From positions 186,001 through 250,000 of the forward strand of contig NZ_SRKZ01000002.1 of NCBI RefSeq assembly GCF_004745865.1: a stretch of 64,000 bases of DNA, given 5' to 3'. The DNA comes from Hymenobacter wooponensis (lineage in GTDB: Bacteria > Bacteroidota > Bacteroidia > Cytophagales > Hymenobacteraceae). Both the position numbers and the translations under genes were made by a program. Positions 52,774 through 64,000 of this stretch are shown in pieces. The notes beneath the pieces are model-generated. The model saw only the letters and a list, made by a program, of their open reading frames with translations. It did not search any database and had not been told where the DNA came from. Numbering within the stretch: the stretch's first letter is position 1; every line of letters begins with the position of its first letter.

Positions 52774-52816
52774 GGCTTGCTATCAGCTCAATAGAGTTGA
52801 TAGCAAGCCGTTCTTT
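52774..52816 (+). terminator. Terminator of anmK
   Basis: Arms 52774-52789 and 52794-52809 pair over 16 bp (GGCTTGCTATCA with TGATAGCAAGCC, a G-U pair, then CTC with GAG) around an AATA loop, followed by TTCTTTTTT. Confidence 0.88.
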
Positions 52817-52837
52817 TTTACCCCTAACCGTTCCCCT

Positions 52838-55800
52838 ATGCCACACGCTTACTCTCACCCCAAGCGCCACAACCACTGGGTATGGATGGCGCTGCTCCTG
52901 CTGTTTCTGGGAGAAACGCTGCCTGCGCTGGCGCAAAACACGCGCTACACTATTCGGGGGCGTGTACTCGATGCCCGCTCCGAAGCATTGCCTGGCACCA
53001 CGGTTCGCCTGTTAAACACGGTGCTTGGAGCTAGCTCAGATGTAGAAGGTCGCTTTGAGCTCAGCGCTAACTTGGCACCTGGAAATTACCAGCTTGAAGT
53101 CAGCTCAGTAGGATACACCCCGGTGCGGCGGCGCCTAGTGCTAGGCACAGAAACTACTATCTCGGTGCCCGATGTATCGTTGAGCGAGGACCTGGTTCGG
53201 CTGAACGACGTGGTAGTAACAGGCACCTCGGTAGCTACCAGCAAAAAGCAGCTCGGTAACACCATTGCCACAGTTTCAGGAGATGAGCTGCGCACAACCG
53301 TGCCTACCTAGATTGACCAAGCTTTGCAGGGAAAATTTGCGGGGGTACAAATTACCCAGAACTCCGGCAACCCCGCCGGCGGTATTTCGGTGCGCCTACG
53401 TGGGCCAAGCACCGTGGCAGGCTCCTCTGATCCGCTTTACATCATCGACGGGGTTATTATCAACAACGACTCGCCCCAACTGCTGGATTTGGGAGGCTAC
53501 GCGCAAAACCGTCTTGTTGATATCAGCCCCAATGATATTGAGCGTATTGAGGTCATTAAGGGCGCGGCAGCGGCCGCCATTTATGGGTCGCGGGCTTCTA
53601 ATGGGGTAGTACAAATTTTTACGAAGCGAGGTAAGGAAGGCAAGCCCCAAGTAACGGTGTCGTCGCAGTTCCTAACCTCTCAAATCCGTAAAACTCTCGA
53701 CTACAACGAATACCCATTGCGTTTTACTAACACCATCGCCACCGACCTGAGCCAGGTGCCCGTGCAGCGCTACGACTATCAGAAGGAGATTTTCCGCACT
53801 GCTACCGGCACCGATAATTATGTATCTGTAACGGGTGGCAACACTGGCACTAAGTATTTCGCCTCTGGCAACTACTTCAAGAACCAGGGTATCGTCAAGA
53901 ACACAGACTTCAACCGCGGAGGTGGGCGCCTGCGATTGCAGCAAACGTTGGGGTCGAAAGCTAGCCTGAGTGTGGGAGCTAATTATGCGTTGAGCCAAAG
54001 TCGGGAGGTACCAAACGGCGGTATTAATGAAGCCTACGGTGCCCTAACGGGCTTTATTTTCTCAAACAACTTTATTGACCCAAGCCCCGACCCAATAACC
54101 GGCCGCTACCCCAGTACCGCCCTCAATATTGCGCGCACCAACCCGCTGGAAGCCATCAATCGCTTTAACTTCCGCCAACGTACCTCCCGCTTCATCGGCG
54201 ATGCTCAGCTAAATCTCACCCCTTTTGCTGGTTTCACCATTGACTACGTGCTGGGCTACGACGCCAGCACCCAGGTAGCCACTGGCTTCATTCCAACCAA
54301 TAGCACGGCTCCCACTTATACTACAGGCCTAGCACGCCGCGCCGACCGTACTTCCTTTCTTGTTAACAACGACCTAACGTTTAGCTACAAGCGTGATTTT
54401 ACGGAGTGGCTGGCCAGCACCACCACGGCGGGCGGCACGCTGCAGTATGAGCGGGCCCTTTCAACCGGCATTCAGTCCATTAACCTGGCACCGGTGGTGG
54501 AAATAATCAATGGTACTACCGTAGCCACAGAAGAGCGTACCGAGCGCACCATTCAGGGGGCCTTCCTCCAGCAGACGTTTGGCCTCTATAACCGTTTATT
54601 TATCACAGCTGCCGGCCGCGTAGATGCGGCCTCTGTGTACGGCGCCAACAACCGCACTCAGTTTTATCCTAAGCTCAGCGGCTCCTACGTGGTATCGGAG
54701 GAAAACTTCTGGAAAGAAGGTGGCCTAGCCCGCTTTGTGCCGCAATTCAAACTACGCGCCTCCTACGGCGAAGCGGGTAACCTCACGGCCATCGGCGCTT
54801 ACCAACGCTTCACCAATTTCAACCCCTTAATTCAGGGTGCCCTGCCTGGCCTAGGCACTTCTACCTTGCAAGGCAATAATAACCTGAAGCCGGAGCGCCA
54901 GAAAGAGTTTGAGATTGGTACCGATCTGAGCTTACTCAACGACCGGTTAGGCCTTGAATTTTCTTACTACGACAAGCGAGTACAGGACTTGCTATTGCAG
55001 CGTGACCTGAATTTCAGCTCTGGTTTTCTGAACCGTTTCGACAACATCGGCAACATGCGCAACCGAGGCGTGGAGCTGCTGATACGTGCTACGGCCGTGA
55101 AGTCGGAGCGCGTTACCTGGAATATTACGGGCACGTTTACCCACAACAAGAACCGTATTACCAACATCCCGGGCGGGGTTGTGACCTTCCCCAACGGATT
55201 TGGCTTGGTAGCCGGTGTTGAGGGGTACCCGCTAGGCACATACTACGGCACTTATTCGGCCCGCAACCCCGATGGTTCTCTGCTACTCACGCCCGCTGGC
55301 CTATACCCGTTAGGCGAGGCGTTCAGGGCACATTTGGCGCCGCCAACACACCGCAACGGGCCGCCGATGGGCAACCTTCGGGCGCCCTACTCAACGGTGT
55401 TCTCGGCGACCCAAATCCGCGTTACGTGGCCTCACTTATCAACGAAGTTGGCCTACTCAATGGCCGCCTTTCCCTGCGGGTGCAGTTTGATACCCAACAG
55501 GATTTCGACGTATTTAACTTCACGCAACGCGTGGGCAGCCGTGATATTTTCGGGGGGCTAGCCCAATATGAGCCGGAACTGCGCGGTGAGGTACCTAAAG
55601 GCACCAGCGTGGCCACCTACAACACGTTTGATCGGTGGATTGAAGATGGCTCGTTTGTCAAGCTGCGGGAAGCTTCTATCAGTTACCTGCTCAAACCTAA
55701 ATTTCTCGGCATGCGCGACCTCCGCTTTTCTGTAGCTGGCCGCAACCTGTGGGTGATAACCGACTACAGCGGCTACGACCCCGAAGTAAGTGCCGCAGGC

Positions 55801-55884
55801 CAGAGTAACGCCGTGCGCGGCTTCGACTTTGTGGAGGTGCCCATTCCTCGCTCGGTGTCGGTGGGCTTCAACGCGTCGTTTTAA
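52838..55884 (+). pseudogene. SusC-like TonB-dependent receptor with nonsense and frameshift lesions
   Basis: Outer-membrane transporter of the SusC/RagA family. From ATG at 52838 there is a signal peptide (MALLLLFLGETLPALAQ), a CarboxypepD_reg-like domain (VRLLNTVLGASSDVEGRFEL) and the start of the plug (TTVPT). A TAG at 53309-53311 stops it. The same frame continues as IDQALQGKFAGVQITQ, LRGPSTVAGSSDPLYIIDGV and a long barrel. Near 55305-55320 the frame shifts by one: after LLLTPAGLYP the correct continuation (GVQGTFGAANTPQRAADGQP) lies in another frame and runs to the barrel end at 55884. Its SusD partner is also broken. Expected length is about 1010 residues. A Ser codon TCG to TAG is the likeliest origin of the stop (inference). 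Confidence 0.88.
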
Positions 55885-55913
55885 CTACTTCTCCGACTTT
55901 GCTTTCTACCGAT

Positions 55914-57253
55914 ATGCGTCACTTTTCACTTAGCCCGCGCCGTTTGCTGGCCGGATTATTACTCGGAGGACTGCTGCTGGGCACTGCTGCCTGCGACCTG
56001 GACCTTCCTAACCCCAACGCCGCCACTGATGCGCAAACTCTACTACGCGCGAAGGCCTTTTCGCTTTGAGTGTAGGCCTACGCCAGATCTACTCCACGGC
56101 AGCTCTAGAGCCCATTATCCTAACTACGGGCGCCACAAGCCGGGAAGTAAAGGGCATCACCACGTTTTTCAATATCACTGAGTTGGAGCAAGGTGGGGCG
56201 CAGTTATCCCCGAGTAACGCCAATACCTCTGCCCTGTTTGCCCGCAACTACCGGGTAGTGCTTATTGCCGACCAGCTGATTTCGGCCGCTCCTTCGGTAC
56301 TAAGTGCAGATGCGGCAGCGCGCAGTGGCGTACTGGCGCACGCCTACCTATTCAAAGCAGCGGCCCTGGCCGGCGTGGCATTAGGCTTTGAGCAAGGCCC
56401 ACTTAGTGCCGAAGCATCCCCGGGTTTCGTTCCTCGGCAGCAGCTTTTGCAGGAAGCTATACGCCTGCTTGATCTGGCAACGCAGGAATTGGCCACTACT
56501 CCCCCTTCTGCCGAATTCAACTCCCAGGTAATTGGCCCCGACTTTAACCTACCCAACACGGTACAGGCCTACCGGGCCCGCTTCAACCTCATGGCCGGCA
56601 ATTATGCAGCTGCTCTAGCTGCCGCCAACCTAGTTAACCTCACGGTACGGTCTGCATTCACCTATTCTACCCAAAACCCGAACCCGGTTTATCAATTCAC
56701 CATTTTGCCCGGCACCAACTTCCGGCCCCGCGACCGGTTTGGGCTGCCCGCTAGCCTAGTAGAACCCGGCGACGGACGCCTAGCGTTTTACCTAACTGGC
56801 CCTGTAGTGGCAGACAACAACAACGGCAGTACCGATAACATCCGCAGCTTGGCTGGCTTCTTCACCAGCCAGACCAGCCCTATCCCTGCCTATTTGCCCG
56901 ACGAAATGCGCTTAATCCGAGCTGAGGCAAACCTGCGGGCCGCCACGCCCAACATCGCAGCCGCCCTCACCGATATCAACGCGGTGCGCACCCAAACGTC
57001 TGGTGACCCGTTTGGAGTGTACCCTGGTTTGCCAGCCTACTCAAGTCCTCTCACGGTAGATGCCTTACTGCTGGAAGTGTATAAACAGCGCAGCGCTGAG
57101 CTCTTTTTAAGTGGCCTACGCCTAGATGATAGCCGCCGCTTTGGCCGCCCATCGCCACCTGCCTCACTTACGGAACGCACACGCAACTTCTACCCCTATC
57201 CGCAGCAAGAGCGCGTTAACAACCCTAATACGCCCACCGACCCAGCCATATAA
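55914..57253 (+). pseudogene. SusD-like lipoprotein with a 5' frameshift
   Basis: Substrate-binding partner of SusC. From ATG at 55914 the sequence reads MRHFSLSPRRLLAGLLLGG and a lipobox GTAACDL, then DAQTLLRAKAFSL and a premature TGA. The correct frame resumes as EGLFALSVGLRQIYSTAALE within a CGCGCG run near 56045-56052, and continues to 57253. Typical SusD content follows: AYLFKAAALAGVALGFEQGP, PDEMRLIRAEANLRAATPNI, TDINAVRTQTSGD and LLLEVYKQRSAELFLSGLRL. About 445 codons in all. A change of one or two bases in the CG run would restore it. Together with the SusC lesions this points to a decaying nutrient-uptake pair. Confidence 0.87.
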
Positions 57254-57266
57254 TGCTAGGTTTAAC

Positions 57267-57304
57267 AAAAGAGCCTCCTCCGGTAAACTGGAGGAGGCTC
57301 TTTT
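57267..57304. terminator. Bidirectional terminator after the SusD pseudogene
   Basis: Perfect 15-bp arms AAAAGAGCCTCCTCC (57267-57281) and GGAGGAGGCTCTTTT (57290-57304) with an 8-base loop, between convergent genes. Confidence 0.92.
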
Positions 57305-57319
57305 TATTTGTGGCCTACG

Positions 57320-57766
57320 TTATTTCACGGGCGCCACCAGCGGTACTAACCCGAAACCGAGTACCTGTCGGGCCGTGGAATCGCGGAACGTGACGTCGAG
57401 TTGGAAGTGCGGATAAGCCTGTAGGGTATCGGCTTTGTAAGAGAAGGCCACGAAGGGTTGCGGCACTTGGGTATCGCGCAGGCGGTAGCCTAGCTTGTAG
57501 AGGCTGATAGTAGGGCCGTAGTGCTTGGCTTGCTTGTACAGAGGCTCGGCGGCTTTTTGAAATTGTTGGGCCGATAACCCCTGCCGGACTTCCGGGGCTA
57601 AGTGCCCATAGGCCACTGCCCATTCGCCACGCACCACCGCCAGTAAGAACTGCCGCGCCACTTGCACCTGAGTAGTGGGTGCTTGCGCGGGATGTGCTAG
57701 CAAGGGCGTTAGCACCAACAGGCCTAGCAGCGCGAACCGCGCCGAGAAAGATCGAAGTACATTCAT
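57320..57766 (-). CDS. Small exported protein, possible NTF2-like fold
   Basis: 148 residues from ATG at 57766 (MNVLRSFSARFALLGLLVLT), with a signal peptide ending near PAQA. The mature part has VARQFLLAVVRGEWAVAYGH then LAPEVRQGLSAQQFQKAAEP, an arrangement of helices leading to a curved sheet (PFVAFSYKADTLQAYPHFQL, QVLGFGLVPLV) seen in DUF3887/DUF4019 NTF2-like proteins. No catalytic site is evident and function is unknown. Another minus frame (57315-57791) is open over the same bases but has no protein-like pattern. It precedes divIC in position and follows it in transcription. Confidence 0.65.
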   Translation of the reverse strand: MNVLRSFSARFALLGLLVLTPLLAHPAQAPTTQVQVARQFLLAVVRGEWAVAYGHLAPEVRQGLSAQQFQKAAEPLYKQAKHYGPTISLYKLGYRLRDTQVPQPFVAFSYKADTLQAYPHFQLDVTFRDSTARQVLGFGLVPLVAPVK

Positions 57767-57807
57767 TAGAGAAAGCCGGGGCAACTACCACGCCACAACG
57801 GCCGGAC

Positions 57808-58125
57808 TTACTCCTCCTTTTCCGGTGCTACCAGCACGAACACGTCCTCGCCGGGGCGCTTCATGATGTACTTCTCCCGGGCAAATTTTTCCAGCAGCTC
57901 AGGGCTGCTTAGCAGCTCGGCGCGGTCTTTCTTCACTTTGTCAATTTCACGCAGGTAGTATTCTTTGTCGGTGCGCAGCTCCTGCCACTTGGCGTACATG
58001 TCGTACTGCTTCACAAAATCGTTGGCATCGAACACGAACATCCACACCAGAAAGCCTAGGCCAGTCAGGAAGTAAAAGCTGCGCAGGAAGCGCGGCACTC
58101 GGCTGAATGCATCGGAGAAACTCAT
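57808..58125 (-). CDS. Septum formation initiator, FtsB/DivIC-like
   Basis: 105 residues from ATG at 58125 (MSFSDAFSRVPRFLRSFYFL). A short cytoplasmic head, one transmembrane helix (FYFLTGLGFLVWMFVFDAN) and a periplasmic coiled coil (KWQELRTDKEYYLREIDKVK, DRAELLSSPELLEKFAREKY) with the C-terminal MKRPGEDVFVLV, the layout of FtsB/DivIC, which joins FtsL and FtsQ in the divisome. Its place directly downstream of enolase is a conserved gene order in many bacteria. An upstream in-frame start to 58254 is rejected because it precedes the membrane helix with unrelated sequence. Confidence 0.87.
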   Translation of the reverse strand: MSFSDAFSRVPRFLRSFYFLTGLGFLVWMFVFDANDFVKQYDMYAKWQELRTDKEYYLREIDKVKKDRAELLSSPELLEKFAREKYIMKRPGEDVFVLVAPEKEE

Positions 58126-58206
58126 GGCAAAAGCGGCTAATGAAGCTGCCCACGAGCAGCTATGTGTACAAATATCACGATTTCGGCTAACACCAACACT
58201 ACGCAA

Positions 58207-58242
58207 AAACGGTGTCGCCACCCGTAGGTAACGACACCGTTT
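58207..58242 (-). terminator. Terminator of eno
   Basis: Arms AAACGGTGTCG (58207-58217) and CGACACCGTTT (58232-58242) with inner ACC/GGT stem, 42 bases past the enolase stop. Confidence 0.8.
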
Positions 58243-58283
58243 CGTCGTAAACACTGCTCAGCACCACTTAGCGCCAAACGTAA

Positions 58284-59983
<1,700 letters not shown>

Positions 59984-60772
59984 CTACCCTTCCAGCCACT
60001 TCCGAAACTCCGGGGTCTGCGCGGCGCTAGTGGTAAGCGTCACGCTGCTGGCTCGCAGCTTCACAGCCAGCCGGTTATTGAAATAGGGCTCCACTTTCTC
60101 CACAAAGGCAATATTTACTAGCTCCGAGCGGTTCAGCCGTCCAAACCTGGTAGGGTCGAGCTGCCGCTCCAGCTCCGTGAGCGTGCCGCCAAGCGGGTAG
60201 CGCGTGCCAGCTCCATCCACGGCAAACGTCACGCCCTCATCTGCCTGCACGTAGGCCACTTCATCCGTTTGTAGCACATACAGGCCGTTGCGCATGCGCA
60301 CCGAAAAACGCTGCTTGTACTGGGGCTGGGCATTTTGGCGCAGGGCCTGGCCTAGTTCGCGCACAATATCAGCACTCAGCACAGGAGCCGCAGCCGGCAC
60401 AACTGGGGCAAAGCTCTGCTGCAGAAACTGGTACTTATCCAGCGCCTCCCGAAACTGCGCGTAATCGAAGGGCTTAAGCAAGTAAGCAATACCATTGCCG
60501 CGGAAAGCGGCCAGCAAGAACTGGTCGTAGGCGGTAGTGAAAATTATGGGGCACGTCACCCGGAAACGCTCATACAGCGAAAACACATTCCCATCGAGCA
60601 ACTCAATATCAGAGAAGATCAGGTCGGGCATGGGATACGTCTGCAGCCAGCTTAAGGCCTTTTCTACGCTACGCAACACCGGCGGTGCTTCACTTACCAA
60701 ACCGGCCTGCTTCAGAAACTGCACCGTTTGCCGAGCCGCCAGCTCCTCATCCTCCAGAATCAGAATGTTCAT
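59984..60772 (-). CDS. LytTR-family response regulator
   Basis: 262 residues. The receiver domain begins MNILILEDEELAARQTVQFL with the acidic pair, phospho-Asp55 in LIFSDIELLDGN, the Thr of IIFTTAYDQF and the Lys of AYLLKPFDYAQF. The C-terminal LytTR DNA-binding domain spans about residues 160-258 (YKQRFSVRMRNGLYVLQTDE, PLGGTLTELERQLDPTRFG, RLNRSELVNIAFVEKVEPYF). It binds direct repeats in target promoters. It is the third gene of a unit with the LytS-like kinase (26-base gap) and the outer-membrane receptor. Confidence 0.92.
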   Translation of the reverse strand: MNILILEDEELAARQTVQFLKQAGLVSEAPPVLRSVEKALSWLQTYPMPDLIFSDIELLDGNVFSLYERFRVTCPIIFTTAYDQFLLAAFRGNGIAYLLKPFDYAQFREALDKYQFLQQSFAPVVPAAAPVLSADIVRELGQALRQNAQPQYKQRFSVRMRNGLYVLQTDEVAYVQADEGVTFAVDGAGTRYPLGGTLTELERQLDPTRFGRLNRSELVNIAFVEKVEPYFNNRLAVKLRASSVTLTTSAAQTPEFRKWLEG

Positions 60773-60798
60773 GTACGCCTGTTGAGTTAGCCCGTCTT

Positions 60799-61833
60799 CT
60801 ACGCCGCAGAATATACCTGCGCCTGCCGCATCACCGGCACTGTCACAATGAATGCCGTGCCAGTATTTTCTACCGCTATGGCCTTATTGAACAAAAGCTT
60901 ATACCGTTCCCGCAGGTTCACCAAGCCTAGGCCAGTAGAATCAACGGCCGTCAGCTTGGGTCGCAACGCATGCCATATTACCAGCTCCGTTTCCGTTACT
61001 TTAATGGTGATGAGCAGTGCGTTGTCCTCGTCGCCGGCGTTGTGCTTGATGGCGTTTTCCACTAACAGCTGCAGCGTGCCGGGCACTACCAGCAACCGCT
61101 CCAACTCTGCCGTTTCCGCTAGCTCCTGCCGAAACGCGTAGGCCTCTCCAAAGCGGTGGCGTAGCAGGTAGATGTACTCATTTACAAATTGCAGTTCCTC
61201 CGCCACCGTCACAAAGTCGTCTTCCTTGTGCCGAATCAGAAACCGGTACAGGTTGGCAAAGCGGCTCAGGTAGGCATTAGCCTCGGCCGGGTCCTGCTGA
61301 ATCAGGCCGCGCAGCACGTTGAGGTTGTTGAACAGGAAGTGCGGGTCAATCTGAGCTTTAAGGTTGCGCAGCTCACTTTCCGTTTGGGCCTTTTGGGTTT
61401 GGAGCAGGCGACTCTGCACCTCAAAATAACGCTTGCCAGCCATCAGAATACCCAGCATCCCGTAACTCTGGGTGTGCTGGATGACGGCGTTGAGCACTTC
61501 CTCTATACTCCAGTGCACGGGTCGCTGGCTGAATAATAATTGGTAGCCAACCAAATAAAAGTGGGCATCCAACATCACAAACACCACTACACTAGCCAGC
61601 ACCACTACGGCATTGCGCCGTAACAGGGCCATCGGCAGAAACTGAAACACCAGCAGGTACACCGCCACCGAGTCAAGCAGTATCGTGTAAAGAATGCCTG
61701 CCAGCGCCCGCTGCACCCCGAAATCGTGCCGATAGCTTGAGTAGATAATGGGTGCAGCCAGCAACCAGTACACCACCAGCAACAGGAGGTCGGAGTTGTA
61801 AGACCGCGAGGGTTTCAGAGAGGAGGTATTCAT
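60799..61833 (-). CDS. LytS/YehU-like sensor histidine kinase
   Basis: 344 residues. Four hydrophobic helices (about residues 15-125: LLLLVVYWLLAAPIIYSSY, LLDSVAVYLLVFQFLPMAL and two more) form the membrane domain. A coiled coil then leads to the His_kinase motif LKAQIDPHFLFNNLNVLRGL with the phosphoacceptor His, and an HATPase (QLLVENAIKHNAG, GLGLVNLRERY). It phosphorylates the adjacent LytTR regulator. It starts 16 bases after the receptor gene, so the three genes are probably one transcript. Confidence 0.9.
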   Translation of the reverse strand: MNTSSLKPSRSYNSDLLLLVVYWLLAAPIIYSSYRHDFGVQRALAGILYTILLDSVAVYLLVFQFLPMALLRRNAVVVLASVVVFVMLDAHFYLVGYQLLFSQRPVHWSIEEVLNAVIQHTQSYGMLGILMAGKRYFEVQSRLLQTQKAQTESELRNLKAQIDPHFLFNNLNVLRGLIQQDPAEANAYLSRFANLYRFLIRHKEDDFVTVAEELQFVNEYIYLLRHRFGEAYAFRQELAETAELERLLVVPGTLQLLVENAIKHNAGDEDNALLITIKVTETELVIWHALRPKLTAVDSTGLGLVNLRERYKLLFNKAIAVENTGTAFIVTVPVMRQAQVYSAA

Positions 61834-61849
61834 AGCCGACCGGAAGATG

Positions 61850-64000
61850 CTACTCTTTATCTGATTTCACGCGGCCGCGCTCCTCCTCTAGGCCAGTACT
61901 GCGCTTACGAGCGGCTTTCAGCTGTTGATTACCGAGCTTGTAGCTGAAGCTGGCCCGTAGCTGCCGGCTCTCTCCATAGCTCAGGAAGTTCACATCTAAC
62001 TCCTGGTACCGCACTGTGCCGCGTTGTTTGTTCGAGAACAAGGCATCGTTTAGGCTCAGCCGCAACGTAGCCCGCTCATGCAGCAGAGTTTTCTGCAGGC
62101 CCAGGTTTAAAGCGCCAAACGCCTTGAAATTGATCAGCCCGTTCACGCCCGCCGTCTGGTAGTAGCCCGAGGCCTCAAACGTCACGCCCTGCGGTAGCTT
62201 CACGTTCGATTGGGCGTAGAAGGTGGCTGCCGTCCGCCCGTTCCGGTACGTGCTGCCCAAGTATTGACTCAAGTATTGATTGTAAAACACGTTCACGCCG
62301 GCATAGCCTGTCATCAGCTTGCCCAGGTTTAGTGGGAAGTTCAGGGTGGCGCTGTACCGCTCCAAATGATCCAGATTGGCCGACGTAGAGTACACGGCGC
62401 TGTCCTGGGTAGCCGTCACTAAACTAATAGCATCCCGCGTGCGGCTGTAGCCCAGCAGAAAGAACGGCTGCTTGTTGTAAGTCAGGGCCAGCTTGTAATT
62501 GTTAGTGAACTGCGGCTTCAGGAACGGATTACCGCGCTGGGAGGTGTAGGGGTCCAGGTACAGAATGCTCGGGTTCAGGTCTTGGTAGCTAGGCCTATCG
62601 ATGCGCCGGCTGTAGGACAAGTTCAGCGCCACGGTTTTATACACGACTCTGTCAATACTCAGGCTCGGGAACAGCTGCCCGTACTGGCGCGCTACTCGCC
62701 GGCCATCGGCTTGCGATACGGCTAGGGTATTCGTCCACTCGCCCCGTAGGCCACCTTGCCAGCCAAAGCCTAAGTGCCGCCCTTCCGCCTGCGCATACCC
62801 CGCACGAATGCTTTCCGTGTACCGGAAGTCATCGTAGCGCTCTTGGTTGCCACCCGATAACTGCACAGTACTCGCAATGGTAGCTTGGCTAGCCTTCATG
62901 CCCGCCGAAACCTTCAGCCCCTCTCGTACTGGCCAGCGGTAATCCAGCTTCACCGAGTGTAGGCCTATACCCGTTAGCTGATCGTTCTGCAGCCGCTCTT
63001 GCCGGTTCTGCCGTTCGGCTGTCACCTCATTCACCAGCCGCCCATAGCTATCCGACTCATACCGCGAATAATCCACGTCTGCCGTTAGCTCTTGGCCTAG
63101 TGTATCCAGCAGTAGCTTATAGTTCACATTGGCCGCGTAAGAGTCAGTTGCCCGGCGCGTAGTATTCGTCGTCTGTACCCCCGTGCCGTTGTCTGCCACT
63201 GTCTGGTTCTGCCCGTTCACCTGGGTGCGGTTCGTGTAGAGATTCAGCAATAGGCCTACCGTCTGCCGGCGCGAAAGGCTATAATCCACCCCGGCTCGCA
63301 ATGCTTGCACGTTGGCCGTGCGCGGCTGGTAGCTCGACTGCCGGTAGCTCCCCTCGGCTTCAGCAGCCCGCCGCTCCGTGTTCAGCTGCTCGTAGGTCTT
63401 GCGGTACGTAGAGCTATAGTTGCCGAACAGGTTGAGTTGCTTGGTGCGGTGATTTAGATCGAGTGTGCCGCTGCCCTTCCCAAAGCGACCATAGCCAGCA
63501 GCAGCCGTAATGGTGCCATTTGTACCTAAGTCAGCATTTTTCTTCAGGATAATATTGATGATACCCGCATTACCCGCGGCGTCGTGATTAGCATCGGGCT
63601 GGGTCAGTACTTCGATGCGCTCAATGCTGCTGCTCGGAAAATCCTTCAACACGCCCACCACATCGGTGTATTGGGTAGTTCTTCCGTCAATCTGAATTAT
63701 AACGCCCTCACGCCCGGCCAAACTAATCCGGTTGCTCATCACCACTAGGCCCGGCACCTTCTGCAAGGCCTCCAGAGCCGTAGAGCCCGCCGTCAGGCTT
63801 CCCTCTACGTTCACTATCATCATGCCGGCTTGCATCTCCAGCAGCTGCTTACGCCCTACTACCTCCACGCCTTTTAGCTCCTGCGCTGCTGAGCCCAGTA
63901 CAATGTTGGGCACTCGCAATGGCGTATTACCCACCGTAAAAATCTCGCTCCTCCCCTTCCCAAACCCCAACGCCGTTACAGCTACCCGGTACGCTCCTGC
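61850..64000 (-). CDS. TonB-dependent / outer-membrane beta-barrel receptor, 5' end outside window
   Basis: At least 717 residues; the frame is open to base 64000, so the N-terminus (signal and the start of a CarboxypepD_reg-like domain, of which VGNTPLRVPNIVLGSAA is the end) is missing. A plug domain follows (GREGVIIQIDGRTTQYTDVV, SSIERIEVLTQPDANHDAAG, NAGIINIILKKNADLG), then a long barrel ending ELDVNFLSYGESRQLRASFS and a basic tail. It matches the OMP_b-brl_3 family of Bacteroidota receptors. A TTG at 63970 is not a real start. It heads an operon with the LytS-like kinase (16-base gap) and the LytTR regulator. Confidence 0.88.
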   Translation of the reverse strand, partial: AGAYRVAVTALGFGKGRSEIFTVGNTPLRVPNIVLGSAAQELKGVEVVGRKQLLEMQAGMMIVNVEGSLTAGSTALEALQKVPGLVVMSNRISLAGREGVIIQIDGRTTQYTDVVGVLKDFPSSSIERIEVLTQPDANHDAAGNAGIINIILKKNADLGTNGTITAAAGYGRFGKGSGTLDLNHRTKQLNLFGNYSSTYRKTYEQLNTERRAAEAEGSYRQSSYQPRTANVQALRAGVDYSLSRRQTVGLLLNLYTNRTQVNGQNQTVADNGTGVQTTNTTRRATDSYAANVNYKLLLDTLGQELTADVDYSRYESDSYGRLVNEVTAERQNRQERLQNDQLTGIGLHSVKLDYRWPVREGLKVSAGMKASQATIASTVQLSGGNQERYDDFRYTESIRAGYAQAEGRHLGFGWQGGLRGEWTNTLAVSQADGRRVARQYGQLFPSLSIDRVVYKTVALNLSYSRRIDRPSYQDLNPSILYLDPYTSQRGNPFLKPQFTNNYKLALTYNKQPFFLLGYSRTRDAISLVTATQDSAVYSTSANLDHLERYSATLNFPLNLGKLMTGYAGVNVFYNQYLSQYLGSTYRNGRTAATFYAQSNVKLPQGVTFEASGYYQTAGVNGLINFKAFGALNLGLQKTLLHERATLRLSLNDALFSNKQRGTVRYQELDVNFLSYGESRQLRASFSYKLGNQQLKAARKRSTGLEEERGRVKSDKE

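Noticed and set aside
5370..53311. Stop-codon readthrough or recoding in the cyanophycinase and SusC genes
   Set aside because: The stops differ (TAA and TAG), no recoding element is seen, and all three stops end other genes normally. Nonsense mutation is simpler.
57315..57791. 158-codon minus-strand frame over the small exported protein
   Set aside because: It overlaps the signal-bearing frame 57320-57766 out of phase and lacks protein-like pattern.

Overview
The window is a stretch of chromosome from a GC-rich member of the Bacteroidota, most likely Hymenobacter or a close relative in the Hymenobacteraceae. The evidence is a SusC/SusD pair, the Bacteroidota-type promoter element TAnnTTTG upstream of several genes, few Shine-Dalgarno sequences, a long SecA without a C-terminal zinc site, an antiquitin-type aldehyde dehydrogenase and many exported or lipobox-bearing proteins. 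No rRNA, tRNA, CRISPR array, phage or transposase gene was seen. Most of it is ordinary core and envelope biology, with some accessory and decaying loci.

Layout. 1-1364 is the 3' part of a 7TM sensor histidine kinase. 1384-13947 is all minus strand: an AmpG-like MFS carrier, a FUSC membrane protein, a cyanophycinase broken by a nonsense codon, a FAD/Rieske oxidoreductase, a small lipoprotein, a bestrophin, a membrane-anchored MutS-like ATPase, two tandem paralogous exported proteins and a RidA protein. 14070-16586 (plus) carries a periplasmic double TonB_C protein and a divergent diadenylate-cyclase-like protein. 16777-20746 (minus) holds a DUF4442 protein, an exported PPC-domain protein and an ECF sigma/anti-sigma/DUF4097-like operon. 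21066-30504 has a lipoprotein, an aldehyde dehydrogenase, two STAS-like small proteins, HtrA, Hsp20, an outer-membrane protein with an M20 amidohydrolase, a SPOR lipoprotein and DeoC. secA follows (30688-34095).

34266-40419 is a surface-sugar region: acyltransferase, RfbD-like reductase, GH1-like hydrolase (the last two overlapping by ATGA), UDP-galactopyranose mutase and a glycosyltransferase. 40586-47062 contains housekeeping enzymes (GNAT, aldo/keto reductase, DapF, DinB, RNA-type methyltransferase, Ppx/GppA, LDH2-type dehydrogenase). 47149-52726 has twin L,D-transpeptidase-like proteins, HscA and AnmK. 52838-57253 is a SusC/SusD pair with three inactivating lesions. 57320-64000 carries a small exported protein, DivIC/FtsB, enolase and an operon of an outer-membrane beta-barrel receptor with a LytS/LytTR-type two-component system.

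Cell-wall recycling recurs (AmpG-like carrier, AnmK, two YkuD-like proteins, DapF), as do envelope quality control (HtrA, Hsp20, SecA) and polysaccharide handling.

Two signals cut across the genes. The hexamer GGCCTA/TAGGCC, usually inside CTAGGCCA/TGGCCTAG, is strongly over-represented in coding and non-coding DNA on both strands. Several intergenic gaps hold related long imperfect palindromes carrying GTCATnC and GAAGGATCTT words.
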